Shown here piece by piece: positions 1 to 8,769 of a stretch of 64,000 nt of DNA. Source of the stretch: CAWFLT01 sp963816795 (GTDB taxonomy: Bacteria; Acidobacteriota; Vicinamibacteria; Vicinamibacterales; SCN-69-37); the NCBI GenBank assembly GCA_963816795.1, contig CAWFLT010000009.1, positions 1-64,000 of the forward strand, in the 5' to 3' direction. The notes under the pieces were generated by a model. That model made no database searches, had not been told where the DNA came from, and saw nothing but the letters and a program-made list of their open reading frames with translations. A program made the translations under genes and the position numbers. Within the stretch, counting starts at the first letter, position 1, and the number at the start of each line of letters is the position of its first letter.

Positions 1-259
1 CGAGCGCCAGCACGAGCCCGGCGTAGATGAAGAGCGACCGCTGGGCGAGCGATCGGTAGTCAATCACGAGACACAATCCCATCGCGACCAGCCCGATCTG
101 GCAGCGCATAGACCTGCATCCAGAACTCGGCGCCGGGCTGGTTGGTGCGGACATTCCAGGTGACGGAGTAAATCGTGGAGAGCCCGACAAGCGTGAGTGC
201 CACGACGGCCAGCACCAGCGGCCAGTCGATATGGGCGGAAAGACGACGTCGACGATCAT
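1..259 (-). CDS. rodA: RodA N-terminus (SEDS glycosyltransferase), partial, frameshifted
   Basis: N-terminal part of the SEDS peptidoglycan polymerase that works with PBP2 in lateral wall synthesis; the gene runs off the left edge. The fragment reads as a short basic stretch, then HIDWPLVLAVVALTLVGL (first membrane helix) and MQVYALP. It then shifts frame near position 100 into IGLVAMGLCLVIDYRSLAQR, which is characteristic of RodA. An ATG at 259-257 overlaps the PBP2 TGA in an ATGA arrangement, but it is one base out of frame with HIDWPL. So either a second indel lies at about 240-255 or translation starts elsewhere. It is the last visible gene of the mre-mrd operon. Family assignment is firm; the start is uncertain. 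Confidence 0.8.
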   Translation of the reverse strand, partial: MIVDVVFPPISTGRWCWPSWHSRLSGSPRFTPSPGMSAPTSPAPSSGCRSMRCQIGLVAMGLCLVIDYRSLAQRSLFIYAGLVLAL

Positions 260-2211
260 CGGCGGGGCTCGCGAGTGGAGGTTCCGGGGGTTCCGGGGGT
301 TCCGCCGGTTCCGGGGGTTCGGGGTTCTGCCGTAGGCGCGGGCGCCGCGACCGGCGTGGCGACGACTGGCGTGGGCCAAACTGGCAGCGGCCGTCCTTCT
401 TGTTTCGCAAAGAAGGTGTCGACGACGTGCTTGGCCAGCGGCGCGGCCGACGAGCCGTGCAGTCCGTGCTCGGCGAAGACAATGCCCGCGATCTGCGGGT
501 TGTCGCGCGGCGCGAAGAAGACGAAGAAGCCGTGGTCGCGGACATCGAGCTTGCCCGCGGCCGCACGCGCGCCGTCGAGCGAAATCACCTGCGCGGTGCC
601 GGTCTTCCCTGCCAGGTCCTTGCCGGGCAGTTTCGACCGTCGCGCCGTGCCGAGCTCGCCGTTGACTACCAGCCAAAGCCCGTCCTTCACGGCTTGGAGC
701 ACGTCCGGGCGAATGTCGAACTGCGATCGCGGCTGTGGCGCCGGCGTCGGCTTCCAGCCCTTGCCGTCTTCGTCGATCGCCTTGACGAGATGCGGCGTGA
801 CCAGGGTGCCGCCATTCGCCACCGTCGAGATCATCATCGCCAGCGCGAGCGGCGTGACAGACACGGCGCCCTGACCGATCGACACCGAAATCGTCTCGCC
901 CGGATACCACGGCTGGTGGCGGACGCGCTTGCTCCACTCAGTGGACGGGACCAGGCTCGAATTCTCGCCCGGCAGGTCGATCCCGGTGAGCCCCACGAGT
1001 CCGAGCTTGGCGGCGTACGCGTGGATGGTGTCGATCTTCATCCGGTCGCCCACCGTGTAGAAGTACACGTTGCACGACTGCTCGATGGCGTGCCGCAGAT
1101 CGACGAGACCGTGGCCGCCCTTGCGGCTGCACTGAAAGGTGCGCCCGTAGAAGGTTTTCGACCCCGGACAGAAGACCTTGAAGTCCGGCGTGATCAATCC
1201 CTCGCTGAGCGCGGCAACCGACATCACGATCTTGAAGGTCGATCCGGGAGAGTAGCGTCCGCGGATGAGGCGGTTCTCGAGCGGCTTCAGCAGGTCCGTG
1301 TTGAGCTCCGTCCACTTCCCACTTTGAATCCCGACTGCAAAGTCGTTGGGATCGTAGGCCGGGAGGCTGGTCATCGCGAGAATCTCGCCGTTGCGAGGAT
1401 CCATGAACGCCGCCGCGCCGGCGAAGCCCGTCTTGTGGAAGGCGTCTTCGATGGCGCGCTGCAGGTCGTAGTCGATCGTCAACTGCAGCCGCTTGCCGTC
1501 GGTCGGCGTCTCGACGCCGAGCGTGCGGACTTCACGGCCGACGCTGTTGACGATGACGTTGCGCCTGCCGTCAGCGCCCATGAGGCTGGCGTTGTAGACC
1601 CGCTCGATCCCCGTCTGGCCGACAATCGCGCCGGCCTCGAGTCCCGCATACTCCGGCCGGTCGAGCTGCGACTCCTGAATCTCGCTGACATAGCCGAACA
1701 GGTGGGCTGCGAGACCGCCCTCCGGATAGGAACGGGCCGGCACGGGCAGCACGTCGACGCCGGGAAGCTCAAGCTGCCGCGCCCGTACGGCGGCGACTTG
1801 CGCGAACGACGCGTGCTCGATCACCGGAATCGGGCGGAACGACGCCTCGCGACGATGCCGCTGCACGATTTCGCGAATCGCCTGCTCGTCGACGCCGGTC
1901 GCGGCGGCGAGGACTCCAGCGACCGCCTCGAGATTGGTGACCCGCTCACGGACAATTGCGATGGTGTACGAGTCGCGATTCTGCACGAGGACCCGGTCGT
2001 AGCGGTCGAACAGCACGCCGCGCGGTGCGCGCAAAGGAATTGTGCGCTCGTAGTTGTTGGCGGCCCACTCGAGGTAGAACTTGTGCTGGACGACCTGCAG
2101 GACCCAGAACCCCACGGCCAGCACACTGAAGCAGACAATGACGCCGATGCGCAGCACCATGAGCCGTGTCACCAGGCTCTGACGATCCTCGAACGCGCCA
2201 GGCGTCAGCAT
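256..2211 (-). CDS. mrdA: Penicillin-binding protein 2 (elongasome transpeptidase)
   Basis: Class B PBP of 651 residues that cross-links peptidoglycan during cell elongation. One N-terminal membrane helix lies at about residues 18-42, followed by the dimerisation domain and a transpeptidase domain from about residue 260. All three active-site motifs are present: SxxK as S324-TF-K327, SxN as S379-C-N381, and KTG at 536-538. The last ~40 residues are rich in Pro, Gly and Thr and are encoded by a run of 9-bp repeats (about 280-325), a low-complexity tail that is probably dispensable. It follows mreD by about 10 bp and overlaps the presumed rodA start, so the two are probably translationally coupled. 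Confidence 0.97.
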   Translation of the reverse strand: MLTPGAFEDRQSLVTRLMVLRIGVIVCFSVLAVGFWVLQVVQHKFYLEWAANNYERTIPLRAPRGVLFDRYDRVLVQNRDSYTIAIVRERVTNLEAVAGVLAAATGVDEQAIREIVQRHRREASFRPIPVIEHASFAQVAAVRARQLELPGVDVLPVPARSYPEGGLAAHLFGYVSEIQESQLDRPEYAGLEAGAIVGQTGIERVYNASLMGADGRRNVIVNSVGREVRTLGVETPTDGKRLQLTIDYDLQRAIEDAFHKTGFAGAAAFMDPRNGEILAMTSLPAYDPNDFAVGIQSGKWTELNTDLLKPLENRLIRGRYSPGSTFKIVMSVAALSEGLITPDFKVFCPGSKTFYGRTFQCSRKGGHGLVDLRHAIEQSCNVYFYTVGDRMKIDTIHAYAAKLGLVGLTGIDLPGENSSLVPSTEWSKRVRHQPWYPGETISVSIGQGAVSVTPLALAMMISTVANGGTLVTPHLVKAIDEDGKGWKPTPAPQPRSQFDIRPDVLQAVKDGLWLVVNGELGTARRSKLPGKDLAGKTGTAQVISLDGARAAAGKLDVRDHGFFVFFAPRDNPQIAGIVFAEHGLHGSSAAPLAKHVVDTFFAKQEGRPLPVWPTPVVATPVAAPAPTAEPRTPGTGGTPGTPGTSTREPRR

Positions 2212-2221
2212 CGCGATTCCT

Positions 2222-2743
2222 TTACCACTGCCGGCGGTCCCAACTCGAGCGCCGGCTCATCCGGCCGCGGTTGTACGCGCTCGGCAGCGCGTCGGTCACG
2301 TGGAAGGCGACCAGGCCACACGCCGCGTTGATCGCCGTCTCTCCCAGCATAGCCGTCCACGAGAGCCCGGGCCACTGCTGGTCGATCAGGCCCTGCAGGC
2401 CGAGCAGTACGAGCCGGTGCAGGACAGTGGCCCCGGCGACAATGACCGCACGCGCCTGCGGCTTGGCGGACACGAGCTGGGTGCCGATCACCCCGGCGGC
2501 AAAGCCCGCGAGCGTCTTGGCGAGGCCACCGACGCCGATGATGCCGCCCGACAGCATGTCCTGCAGCAGCCCGCCCACCGTCCCGGCAATCATGCCGGCG
2601 ACCGCCTCCCATCGCAGCGCGACGTAGATGACGCCGACCAGCACGAGGTCGAAGGCCCAGCGGCCTCCCACCGTGTAGCGGGCCAGCGTCACCTGCAGAA
2701 TCACGGCAGCCAGAACAGCGGTGACGACGGCGGCGAGCTTCAC
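2222..2743 (-). CDS. mreD: Rod shape-determining protein MreD
   Basis: Small polytopic inner-membrane protein (173 residues) of the elongasome. It consists almost wholly of hydrophobic segments (for example residues 4-20, 33-45 and 98-118) and begins MKLAAVVTAVLAAVILQ. Sequence alone would only say 'small membrane protein'; its position between mreC and the PBP2 gene fixes the identity. Its start overlaps the mreC stop by 4 bp, implying coupled translation. The last ~20 residues are basic and probably cytoplasmic. Confidence 0.93.
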   Translation of the reverse strand: MKLAAVVTAVLAAVILQVTLARYTVGGRWAFDLVLVGVIYVALRWEAVAGMIAGTVGGLLQDMLSGGIIGVGGLAKTLAGFAAGVIGTQLVSAKPQARAVIVAGATVLHRLVLLGLQGLIDQQWPGLSWTAMLGETAINAACGLVAFHVTDALPSAYNRGRMSRRSSWDRRQW

Positions 2744-3561
2744 TGATCGCGCCCTGTGGGCCGGCGGTCGAGGACAACGAGCACGATCTCGATGTGCGTG
2801 AAGTCGACGGCCGGCAGGACTCTGATGTCTCGATCCTTGCCGCTGCCCTCGACCGACTCGACAGATCCGATCACAAAGCCTTGCGGGAAAATGCCGTCCT
2901 GACCGGTCGTCAGCACGCGCTCTCCGAGCTCGACCTTGACGAGGGGCGAGACCAGCTCGAGGCGCAGCCGGCCGTCGGCTTTTCCTCCGGACGCGATGCC
3001 GGCGCTACCGCTCTTTTCGAGCAGCGCGGCCGCGGCGGCGGACCGATCGATCAGCAACTGGACAAGCGCCGCGCGGTCTGACGGCCGGCCGATGACGCGA
3101 CCGACGACACCGCGGCCGGCAATCACCGCCATGTTCGGCTCGACGCCGTCGAGGGCGCCGCGGTCGATGGTGACCGTCAGGGCGCCAGGCGACGGGTTGC
3201 CGGCGATGACACGAGCCGCCAGCGTCCTGGCCGTGAGGCTCTGTTGGAGGTTGAGCGCTTCCTCGAGCGCGCCGGTGCGACTGGCTTTGGCGCGTTCGGC
3301 CTGCAACTCGCCCTCGAGTTGCAGGACCTGCTTGCGCAGCGCCTCGTTGTCTCGCTCGACGCCACGCAGGGCGAAGTAGCCGTTCCAGACGCCGCTGACG
3401 CCGTCGGCAATTCCGGCCGCCAGTCCCTGCAGCCGCGCGAGCGTGCCAAAGGCCACCTGCTCGATCATCGGGACGCCAGACCTCGACTGCACCTGGGCCG
3501 AGATCAGCATCACGTGGCCAAGACAGATGACGACCAGCAGGACGAGGCGGCGGCGGCGCAT
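2740..3561 (-). CDS. mreC: Rod shape-determining protein MreC
   Basis: Bitopic elongasome scaffold linking MreB and MreD to PBP2. I place the start at the ATG at 3561, which gives a basic MRRRR leader followed directly by the membrane helix LVLLVVICLGHVMLIS. The open frame extends to 3618, but those 19 extra codons fall in a hairpin and look non-coding. After the helix comes a coiled coil at about residues 60-95 (NEALRKQVLQLEGEL) and then the beta-rich MreC domain with VIGRPSDRAALVQLLIDRSAAA and TTGQDGIFPQGFVIG. It lies downstream of mreB and overlaps mreD by 4 bp. Confidence 0.95.
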   Translation of the reverse strand: MRRRRLVLLVVICLGHVMLISAQVQSRSGVPMIEQVAFGTLARLQGLAAGIADGVSGVWNGYFALRGVERDNEALRKQVLQLEGELQAERAKASRTGALEEALNLQQSLTARTLAARVIAGNPSPGALTVTIDRGALDGVEPNMAVIAGRGVVGRVIGRPSDRAALVQLLIDRSAAAAALLEKSGSAGIASGGKADGRLRLELVSPLVKVELGERVLTTGQDGIFPQGFVIGSVESVEGSGKDRDIRVLPAVDFTHIEIVLVVLDRRPTGRDQ

Positions 3562-3574
3562 GTCAGAAACGACA

Positions 3575-3622
3575 TCGGGTGTCGTTTTCCGTGAGGATCG
3601 CTCATTCGGAAACGACACCCGA
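3575..3622 (-). promoter_or_regulatory. Stem-loop in the mreB-mreC spacer
   Basis: The arms at 3575-3590 and 3608-3622 are inverted copies of CGGGTGTCGTTT plus flanks: about 15 bp with one bulged base and a 17-nt loop. The element sits between the mreB stop (3629) and the mreC start (3561). It lacks a U-tract, so it is not a classical terminator. A processing or stability hairpin that sets the mreB to mreCD ratio is a reasonable inference. Confidence 0.6.
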
Positions 3623-3628
3623 GTGTCT

Positions 3629-4650
<1,022 letters not shown>

Positions 4651-4654
<4 letters not shown>

Positions 4655-6129
4655 TGCGGTTCCTGTGCTTCCTGTGGCGGGCGAGCGCCCTCATCGCGAC
4701 CGGCCACGTGTATTCCGTTCTTGCCCGTGACCTTAACACGATACATGGCTGCGTCGGCCGCTTGAAGCAGACCTTCCGCTGTATCGGCGACATCTGGCAA
4801 CGTCGCTAGGCCAATCGAGGCAGTCAGCCGGTGGGCCGGGCCACGCTCGGACAGGAAGACACCGCGTTGAATGCGATCGCGCAGACGCCGAGCCACCGAC
4901 TTGGCGCCTTCGACTCCGGTCTCGGGCAGGAGAATCGCGAACTCGTCGCCGCCAAAGCGGGCAACGATGTCGGTTTCGCGTGCACTTCCGCGAATCACGG
5001 CCGCGGCTTCGATGAGCGCCCGGCTCCCGAGGAGGTGCCCGTCCACGTCGTTGATCTTCTTGAAGCCATCGAGATCGATGAACAGCAGCGAGAGCGGCCG
5101 GCCGTTACGCATGGCGCGCTTGGTTTCCCTGCGGAGCGCGTCGTTGAAGAACCGGGAGTTGTACAGCTGGGTCAGATCGTCGGTGACCGAGAGGGCTTCG
5201 GCGCGCTCGACCCGAAGCGCGTGCGTCAAGGCGAAGGCGGCCGGCTCGATGAGCACGCCGAGCGCCTCCACGAGCTCGGGAGAAAGCGACGCCATGCGAC
5301 GAGGCCGTCCGAAGTCGATCCCGACGAGGACGCCGGCGACTTCCCCACCGGCCACGAGCGGCCACCCGAGGACCGTGAGCTCGGCCGGCGTGGCGCGCTC
5401 GGTGCCCACGGCCTTGCGTTCGGTGACGAAGCTTGTCGTGGTGATCGCGGCCTTGCCGCCGCGGAGCACAACCTCGGCAAGGTCCAGCCCGGCCTGCTTG
5501 AACGACGGCTCGGCGTCGCGGTCGTCGAGACGGCGGAGGCTGCCGTCAGACTCAACAGCTATGACGGACCACTCGGTCAGCGGCAGCCAATCGCCGAGCC
5601 GTTCCGTCAGCGCTTTGGCGACACCTGCCGGATCCACCGGGGCGTTCACGGCGCGCATGAGCTCGCTCAGCACATCGGTACGGCGCGAGAGGCAGGCCAG
5701 ACGCGGCGCGGTCTCGTCGAGGCGATCGGCCAGGTCGATGACTGCGGGGAGGTTGAGCGCCCGTTCGACGTCGACGAGCCGAACCGGAATGGACAGATGT
5801 CGGCGGAAAGCCAGGCGGCGGGACACGTCGAGCAGGGCAGGGTCAATCGTCAGGCTATAGGACGCGGCAGGCACACCGGCGATCAGCCCGCCAATGCGCG
5901 AATCCGCGGCATCCTGCGGAGCCAGTTCCCACAGCACACCGGCAACTCCTCGCGGCAGTGTCCACGTGGATCCCTGCCAGATCTGCAGGATTTCCACACC
6001 GTGGACCATGCGCAACGGCGCGAGGTGTTCCTGAACATCTTCGCTACGGTGAAAGACCGCGAGGCGAAGCACAGTTGCTGCCGTTGTCGGCGCTGGGGAT
6101 GACGACGTCGTCGCTTGTGCTTCGGGCAT
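4651..6129 (-). CDS. GAF-like/GGDEF diguanylate cyclase upstream of mreB
   Basis: Predicted c-di-GMP synthase of 492 residues. The C-terminal GGDEF domain (about residues 325-485) has an intact RFGGDEF active site. RETD lies five residues before it, matching the RxxD inhibitory I-site, so product feedback is expected. The N-terminal two thirds has no membrane helix; residues about 170-310 look like a GAF-type sensor (WPLVAGGEVAGVLVGIDF). The start is taken as the ATG at 6129, because the longer open frame to 6480 only shadows the divergent isomerase gene. It overlaps mreB by 4 bp and is separated from the divergent gene by about 93 bp. The ligand is unknown. Confidence 0.88.
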
Positions 6130-6222
6130 GCCCTCCGGACGCGTCCCGAGAAACACGGCCCGGCCACTATAGCACGCAGGTTTCAGGCATAATTGTCGTT
6201 TTGGGGGACCGACCACGTGACA

Positions 6223-8130
6223 ATGCTTGATCGCATGCGGCGCCACCGGGCCTGGCTGAAGTGGAGCCTGGGCATCGTGGTGCTGACGTTCATCCTTCTC
6301 TATATTCCGAGCTTCCTCCAGCAGGATGGCGTCGGCGCGGCACCGACCGACACGCTGGCCACCGTCGATGGCCGATCCGTCACCGTGGGAGCGTATCAGC
6401 GCGCCTATCAGGCTCAGGTGAGCCGGCTGCGGTCCGCCTACGGCGACCAGTTGAACGACCAGATGGTCCGCCAGCTGCAATTGCCTCAGCGGCTCATGCA
6501 GCAGCTGATCGACGAAGAAGCGATGGTCGCCGAGGCCGGCCGGCTCGGGATCCGCATCGCAGACGCGGAGCTGAAGGAGCGGATTCTCCGGATGCCCGAG
6601 TTCCAGGAGGGTGGTCAGTTCGTCGGCGACCAGCGATACCGCGCGATGCTGCGCATGGCCCGCCCGCCGTTGACGCCGTCGGAGTTCGAGACTCAGGTCC
6701 GGCGCTCGCTCACCATCGAGAAGCTCCAGGGAGCGATCACGGGCTGGGTCAGTGTCAGTGACGCCGACGTCGACCGCGAGTACCGGCGGCGCAACGAGAA
6801 AGTGAAGCTGGACCTGGCGATCTTCACCGCGAACCAGTTTCGTGCCGGCATCCAGCCGACCGACGCGGAGATCCAGGCGCGGTTCGACGCGAATCCCGAA
6901 ACGTACCGGCTGCCAGAAAAGCGTCGGGTCCGGTATCTCTCAGTCGACGGCGAGGCGCTCCGCGCCAAGATGACCGCAACGCCGCAGGAAGTCGAGGCCC
7001 GGTACCAGCAGAACCTCGCCACGTATCAGACACCCGAACAGGTCCGGGCGAGCCACATCCTCTTCAAGACGGAAGGCAAGGACGAGGCGGCGGTCAAGAA
7101 GCTCGCGGAGACCGTCCTCGCCAAGGTCAAGGCCGGCGAGGATTTCGCGGCGCTGGCCAAGCAGTACTCGGAGGACGGCTCCAAGGACAACGGCGGCGAT
7201 CTCGACTACTTCGGCCGCGGCACGATGGTGAAGGAGTTCGACGAGGCCGCCTTCGGCCAGAGTGTCGGACAAGTCAGCGGCCTCGTGAAGTCCCAGTTCG
7301 GATTTCACATCATCAAGACGACCGACAAGCGCGCCGCGGCGACGCGCACGCTCGCGGACGTCAAGCCGCAACTCGAAGATCAGATCAAGTTCGAGAAGGC
7401 TCAGGCGGACGCCTCGAAACTGGCGCAGGAAGTCGCGAAGGACATCGACGACCCGTCCGATCTCGATCGGGTCGCCGCGGCCCGGTCGCTCTCGGTGGGC
7501 GACTCGGGGCTCTTCTCGCGCGAAGAACCGCTCGCGGGCCTGGGCTTCGCGCCCACGGTCGCGGCCGAGGCCTTCCGGCTCGAACAGGGCAAGGTCAGCG
7601 GCATGCTGCAAACCAATCAAGGCTTCGCGTGGATTTCCCTGACCGAGGTCAAACCGTCGGCCGTGCCGGCGCTGGCGGACGTGCGCGATCGGGTGTCGGA
7701 CGACGTGGTGCGCCTCAAGGCCGTCGACATGGCGAAGGCCAAGGCCGCGGCGATGTCGCAGGCGGCCAAAACGAACTTCGCGGCCGCGGCAAAGGCCGCG
7801 GGCGTGGAAGTGAAGTCGACCGAGCTGATCACGCGCGGTGCCGCGCTGCCCGAAGTCGGCATCAACAAGGCGGTCGAGGACGCCGTGTTCGCGCTACCCG
7901 CCAATGAGACGACCGGCCCGATCGCCACCGACAACGCCGTGGTGGTCGCCCGGGTCAAAGAGCGCCAGGACATCAACGCGGAAGAGATGGCCAAGTCGCG
8001 CACCGCGGTGCGCACCGACCTCATGAATCAACGCGGCGGCGAGTTCTTCTCGGCCTACATGACCAAGGCGCGCGATAAGCTGACCATCCGCTACAACGAG
8101 GCAGCACTCAAGACGGTCTTCGGACAGTGA
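6223..8130 (+). CDS. PpiD/SurA-type periplasmic peptidyl-prolyl isomerase
   Basis: Membrane-anchored folding factor of 635 residues for the periplasm. It begins with a short basic cytoplasmic stretch and one membrane helix (LGIVVLTFILLYIPSFL, about 15-32). A SurA_N-like helical region (about 40-220) follows, then a parvulin domain starting ASHILFKTEGKD and ending SGLVKSQFGFHIIKT. The order anchor, SurA_N, parvulin, C-terminal domain is that of PpiD. ATG 6223 is preferred to the TTG at 6193 because the signal-anchor follows at once. It is divergent from the GGDEF gene, and its 3' side runs into a repeat array and a strong terminator. Confidence 0.9.
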   Translation: MLDRMRRHRAWLKWSLGIVVLTFILLYIPSFLQQDGVGAAPTDTLATVDGRSVTVGAYQRAYQAQVSRLRSAYGDQLNDQMVRQLQLPQRLMQQLIDEEAMVAEAGRLGIRIADAELKERILRMPEFQEGGQFVGDQRYRAMLRMARPPLTPSEFETQVRRSLTIEKLQGAITGWVSVSDADVDREYRRRNEKVKLDLAIFTANQFRAGIQPTDAEIQARFDANPETYRLPEKRRVRYLSVDGEALRAKMTATPQEVEARYQQNLATYQTPEQVRASHILFKTEGKDEAAVKKLAETVLAKVKAGEDFAALAKQYSEDGSKDNGGDLDYFGRGTMVKEFDEAAFGQSVGQVSGLVKSQFGFHIIKTTDKRAAATRTLADVKPQLEDQIKFEKAQADASKLAQEVAKDIDDPSDLDRVAAARSLSVGDSGLFSREEPLAGLGFAPTVAAEAFRLEQGKVSGMLQTNQGFAWISLTEVKPSAVPALADVRDRVSDDVVRLKAVDMAKAKAAAMSQAAKTNFAAAAKAAGVEVKSTELITRGAALPEVGINKAVEDAVFALPANETTGPIATDNAVVVARVKERQDINAEEMAKSRTAVRTDLMNQRGGEFFSAYMTKARDKLTIRYNEAALKTVFGQ

Positions 8131-8143
8131 CCTGGCGCTGAAC

Positions 8144-8341
8144 GGCGCGAGGTCCGGGGTGAAACGCACGGGAAGTCCGTGGGTGAAACGCGCTCGAGGT
8201 CCGAAGCGGACGGCGCTTGAAGTCCGGGGTGGAAAGCACGGGAAGTTCGGAGTGAAACGCGCTCGAGGTCCGGCGTGAAACACACTTGAAGTCCGGCGTG
8301 AAACGCGCTCGAAGTCCGGAGTCGAAAGCACGCGAGGTCCA
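8144..8341 (+). repeat. Array A: about nine imperfect ~23-bp repeats, 3' of the ppiD-like gene
   Basis: Degenerate head-to-tail units close to GCGCTCGAGGTCCGGAGTG followed by AAAC, mostly 22-24 bp, begin about 14 bp after the stop codon. The invariant core is GAGGTCCGG or GAAGTCCGG followed by GTGAAAC. Unit length is not a multiple of three, so the open frames across it are fortuitous. The reverse complement of this unit forms array B. Confidence 0.85.
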
Positions 8342-8354
8342 CGCAACAAACGAC

Positions 8355-8395
8355 AACGGGCTCGAACCAGTTTGGTTCGAGCCCGTTCTGTTTTT
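8355..8395 (+). terminator. Rho-independent terminator between two repeat arrays
   Basis: A perfect 15-bp stem (8355-8369 with 8373-8387, core CGGGCTCGAACCA) has a 3-nt loop, followed by CTGTTTTT. The U-tract orientation fits termination of the + strand ppiD-like transcript. Confidence 0.93.
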
Positions 8396-8483
8396 CTGGT
8401 AACGATGCCGCTGCCGGTGTTTCTGGCAATGAAGGGCGCCGGACGTTGCGACGCGCGCCGGGCGGGGCGTGCATGGAGTTCAA

Positions 8484-8769
8484 GTGTTTCCACCCCGGAC
8501 CTCGGGCGTCTTCGCCCTGGACTCCCACGCCCCACTCCGGACCTCAAGCGCTCTTCACTTCGGACCTCGAGCGTTCACGCTTCAGTTCGCGACCTCCCGC
8601 GCCCTTCACGCCGGACCTCCCGAGCTCTTCACTCCGGACCTCGGGCTCTTCACCGGACCTCGGGCTCTTCACTCCGGACCTCGTGCGCTCTTCACTCCGG
8701 ACCTCGAGCGCTCTTCACTCCGGACCTCGTGTGCTCTTCACTCCGGACCTCGCGTGCTCTTCCCTCCCG
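8484..8769 (-). repeat. Array B: about twelve ~23-bp repeats, 3' of sppA, inverted relative to array A
   Basis: On the + strand the units read CTCTTCACTCCGGACCTCG plus a variable NGCG. Four near-identical copies lie closest to sppA (about 8662-8756) and more degenerate ones farther away. Read on the sppA strand, the units match array A, so both convergent genes carry the same repeat, in the same sense, downstream of their stop codons. No protein, spacer-like unique sequence or cas gene is associated. Confidence 0.85.

Noticed and set aside
175..2331. 718-codon + strand open frame
   Set aside because: Shadow of the PBP2 gene, whose three active-site motifs are on the minus strand.
6130..6480. 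N-terminal extension of the GGDEF protein to 6480
   Set aside because: The extra codons are antisense to the divergent isomerase gene's signal-anchor; ATG 6129 gives a plausible soluble start.
8144..8769. CRISPR array
   Set aside because: Repeats are contiguous with no unique ~30-bp spacers, units are degenerate and no cas gene is present.
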